Below, piece after piece: positions 4,914 through 5,185 of a DNA stretch of 5,185 nt. Origin of the DNA: Candidatus Bathyarchaeota archaeon (lineage in GTDB: Archaea; Thermoproteota; Bathyarchaeia; Bathyarchaeales; Bathycorpusculaceae); the NCBI GenBank assembly GCA_016649625.1, contig JAENXI010000078.1, forward strand, positions 1 through 5,185, in the 5' to 3' direction. The notes under the pieces were generated by a model, which had not been told where the DNA came from, did no database searches, and was given only the letters and a program-made list of their open reading frames with translations. How positions within the stretch are numbered: position 1 is the first letter of the stretch; each line of letters opens with the position of its first letter. A program made the position numbers and the translations under genes.

Positions 4914-5185
4914 GTAGTAGCTTTTTTCCACTCATTCATTAAAGAAGTATATAGATCCGAGCTTTCTTCTATTGTTTCATACCAACCAAGATTTTGCCCA
5001 ATTTTTTGGGCAATTAGGTGATAACAAAAGTGTATCTTCTTATCCAAAACACGGTAGTAAAAATCGTCACAAGTGCAAAAATCAGCTTCAGGAATTACCA
5101 GATATTCTCTTTCGCGCCCAATAACCACCCATACAGTTTTGTATCCAGGCTTGAAAAGATATTTTTTTACTCGATTGCTTTTTAG
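4910..5185 (-). CDS. SWIM zinc-finger protein, C-terminal part (5' end outside window)
   Basis: The reading frame stays open to the window edge, so the 91 visible residues are the C-terminal portion of a protein whose start lies beyond 5185. A GTG at 5128 sits inside a conserved block and is not the start. The visible sequence has a basic beta-rich lead-in (VKKYLFKPGYKTVWVVIG), then EREYLVIPEADF, then a SWIM zinc finger with ligands C37-x-C39, a 14-residue spacer and C54-x-H56 (numbering from the window edge), then a helical tail ending KKATT. This layout matches the short archaeal SWIM metal-binding proteins. SWIM domains bind nucleic acid or proteins; in eukaryotes a SWIM protein (Shu2/SWS1) assists Rad51 paralogs, and a similar recombination role in archaea is inference. 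The stop overlaps the promoter-like element of the small membrane-protein gene. The domain call is firm; the pathway is open. Confidence 0.85.
   Translation of the reverse strand, partial: LKSNRVKKYLFKPGYKTVWVVIGREREYLVIPEADFCTCDDFYYRVLDKKIHFCYHLIAQKIGQNLGWYETIEESSDLYTSLMNEWKKATT

Noticed and set aside
4869..4931. Longer start of the small membrane protein at 4931
   Set aside because: The extension would overlap the SWIM coding end and begin upstream of the predicted transcription start; the ATG at 4868 has better initiation signals.

Overview
The window looks like a piece of an AT-rich archaeal chromosome, most probably from the TACK side (a Bathyarchaeia-like lineage would fit; this is inference from gene content, no rRNA is present). 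The archaeal signs are an archaeal/eukaryal-type aspartyl-tRNA synthetase, a zinc-ribbon plus KH protein of the kind archaeal genomes label NusA-like, an RPA-like double OB-fold protein, an archaeal SWIM zinc-finger protein, TATA-box promoters and U-tract terminators.

Left part, + strand: a 169-residue zinc-ribbon/KH RNA-binding protein (71-580) is followed after 15 bases by aspS (596-1915), probably as one transcript. A 109-base gap leads to a small secreted or membrane-tethered protein of unknown function (2025-2456, TTG start). A 223-base gap containing inverted repeats and a perfect 14-base palindrome leads to a beta-decarboxylating dehydrogenase of the isocitrate/isopropylmalate family (2680-3705).

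Right part, - strand: a two-OB-fold RPA-like protein (4571-3702) converges on the dehydrogenase and overlaps it by the four bases CTAG. Upstream of it are a 41-residue single-pass membrane protein (4868-4743) with its own promoter and U-tract, and the C-terminal part of a SWIM zinc-finger protein (5185-4910) that runs off the window edge.

The genes fall into two loose themes: information processing (KH protein, AspRS, RPA-like protein, SWIM protein) and central metabolism (dehydrogenase). I see no CRISPR array, mobile element, tRNA, rRNA or obvious defence system. The points most worth following are the unusual tRNA-specificity residues of the AspRS, the NADP-type residues on an otherwise IPMDH-like dehydrogenase, the convergent stop-codon overlap with each terminator-like U-tract lying inside the opposing gene, and the tiny membrane protein beside the SWIM gene.
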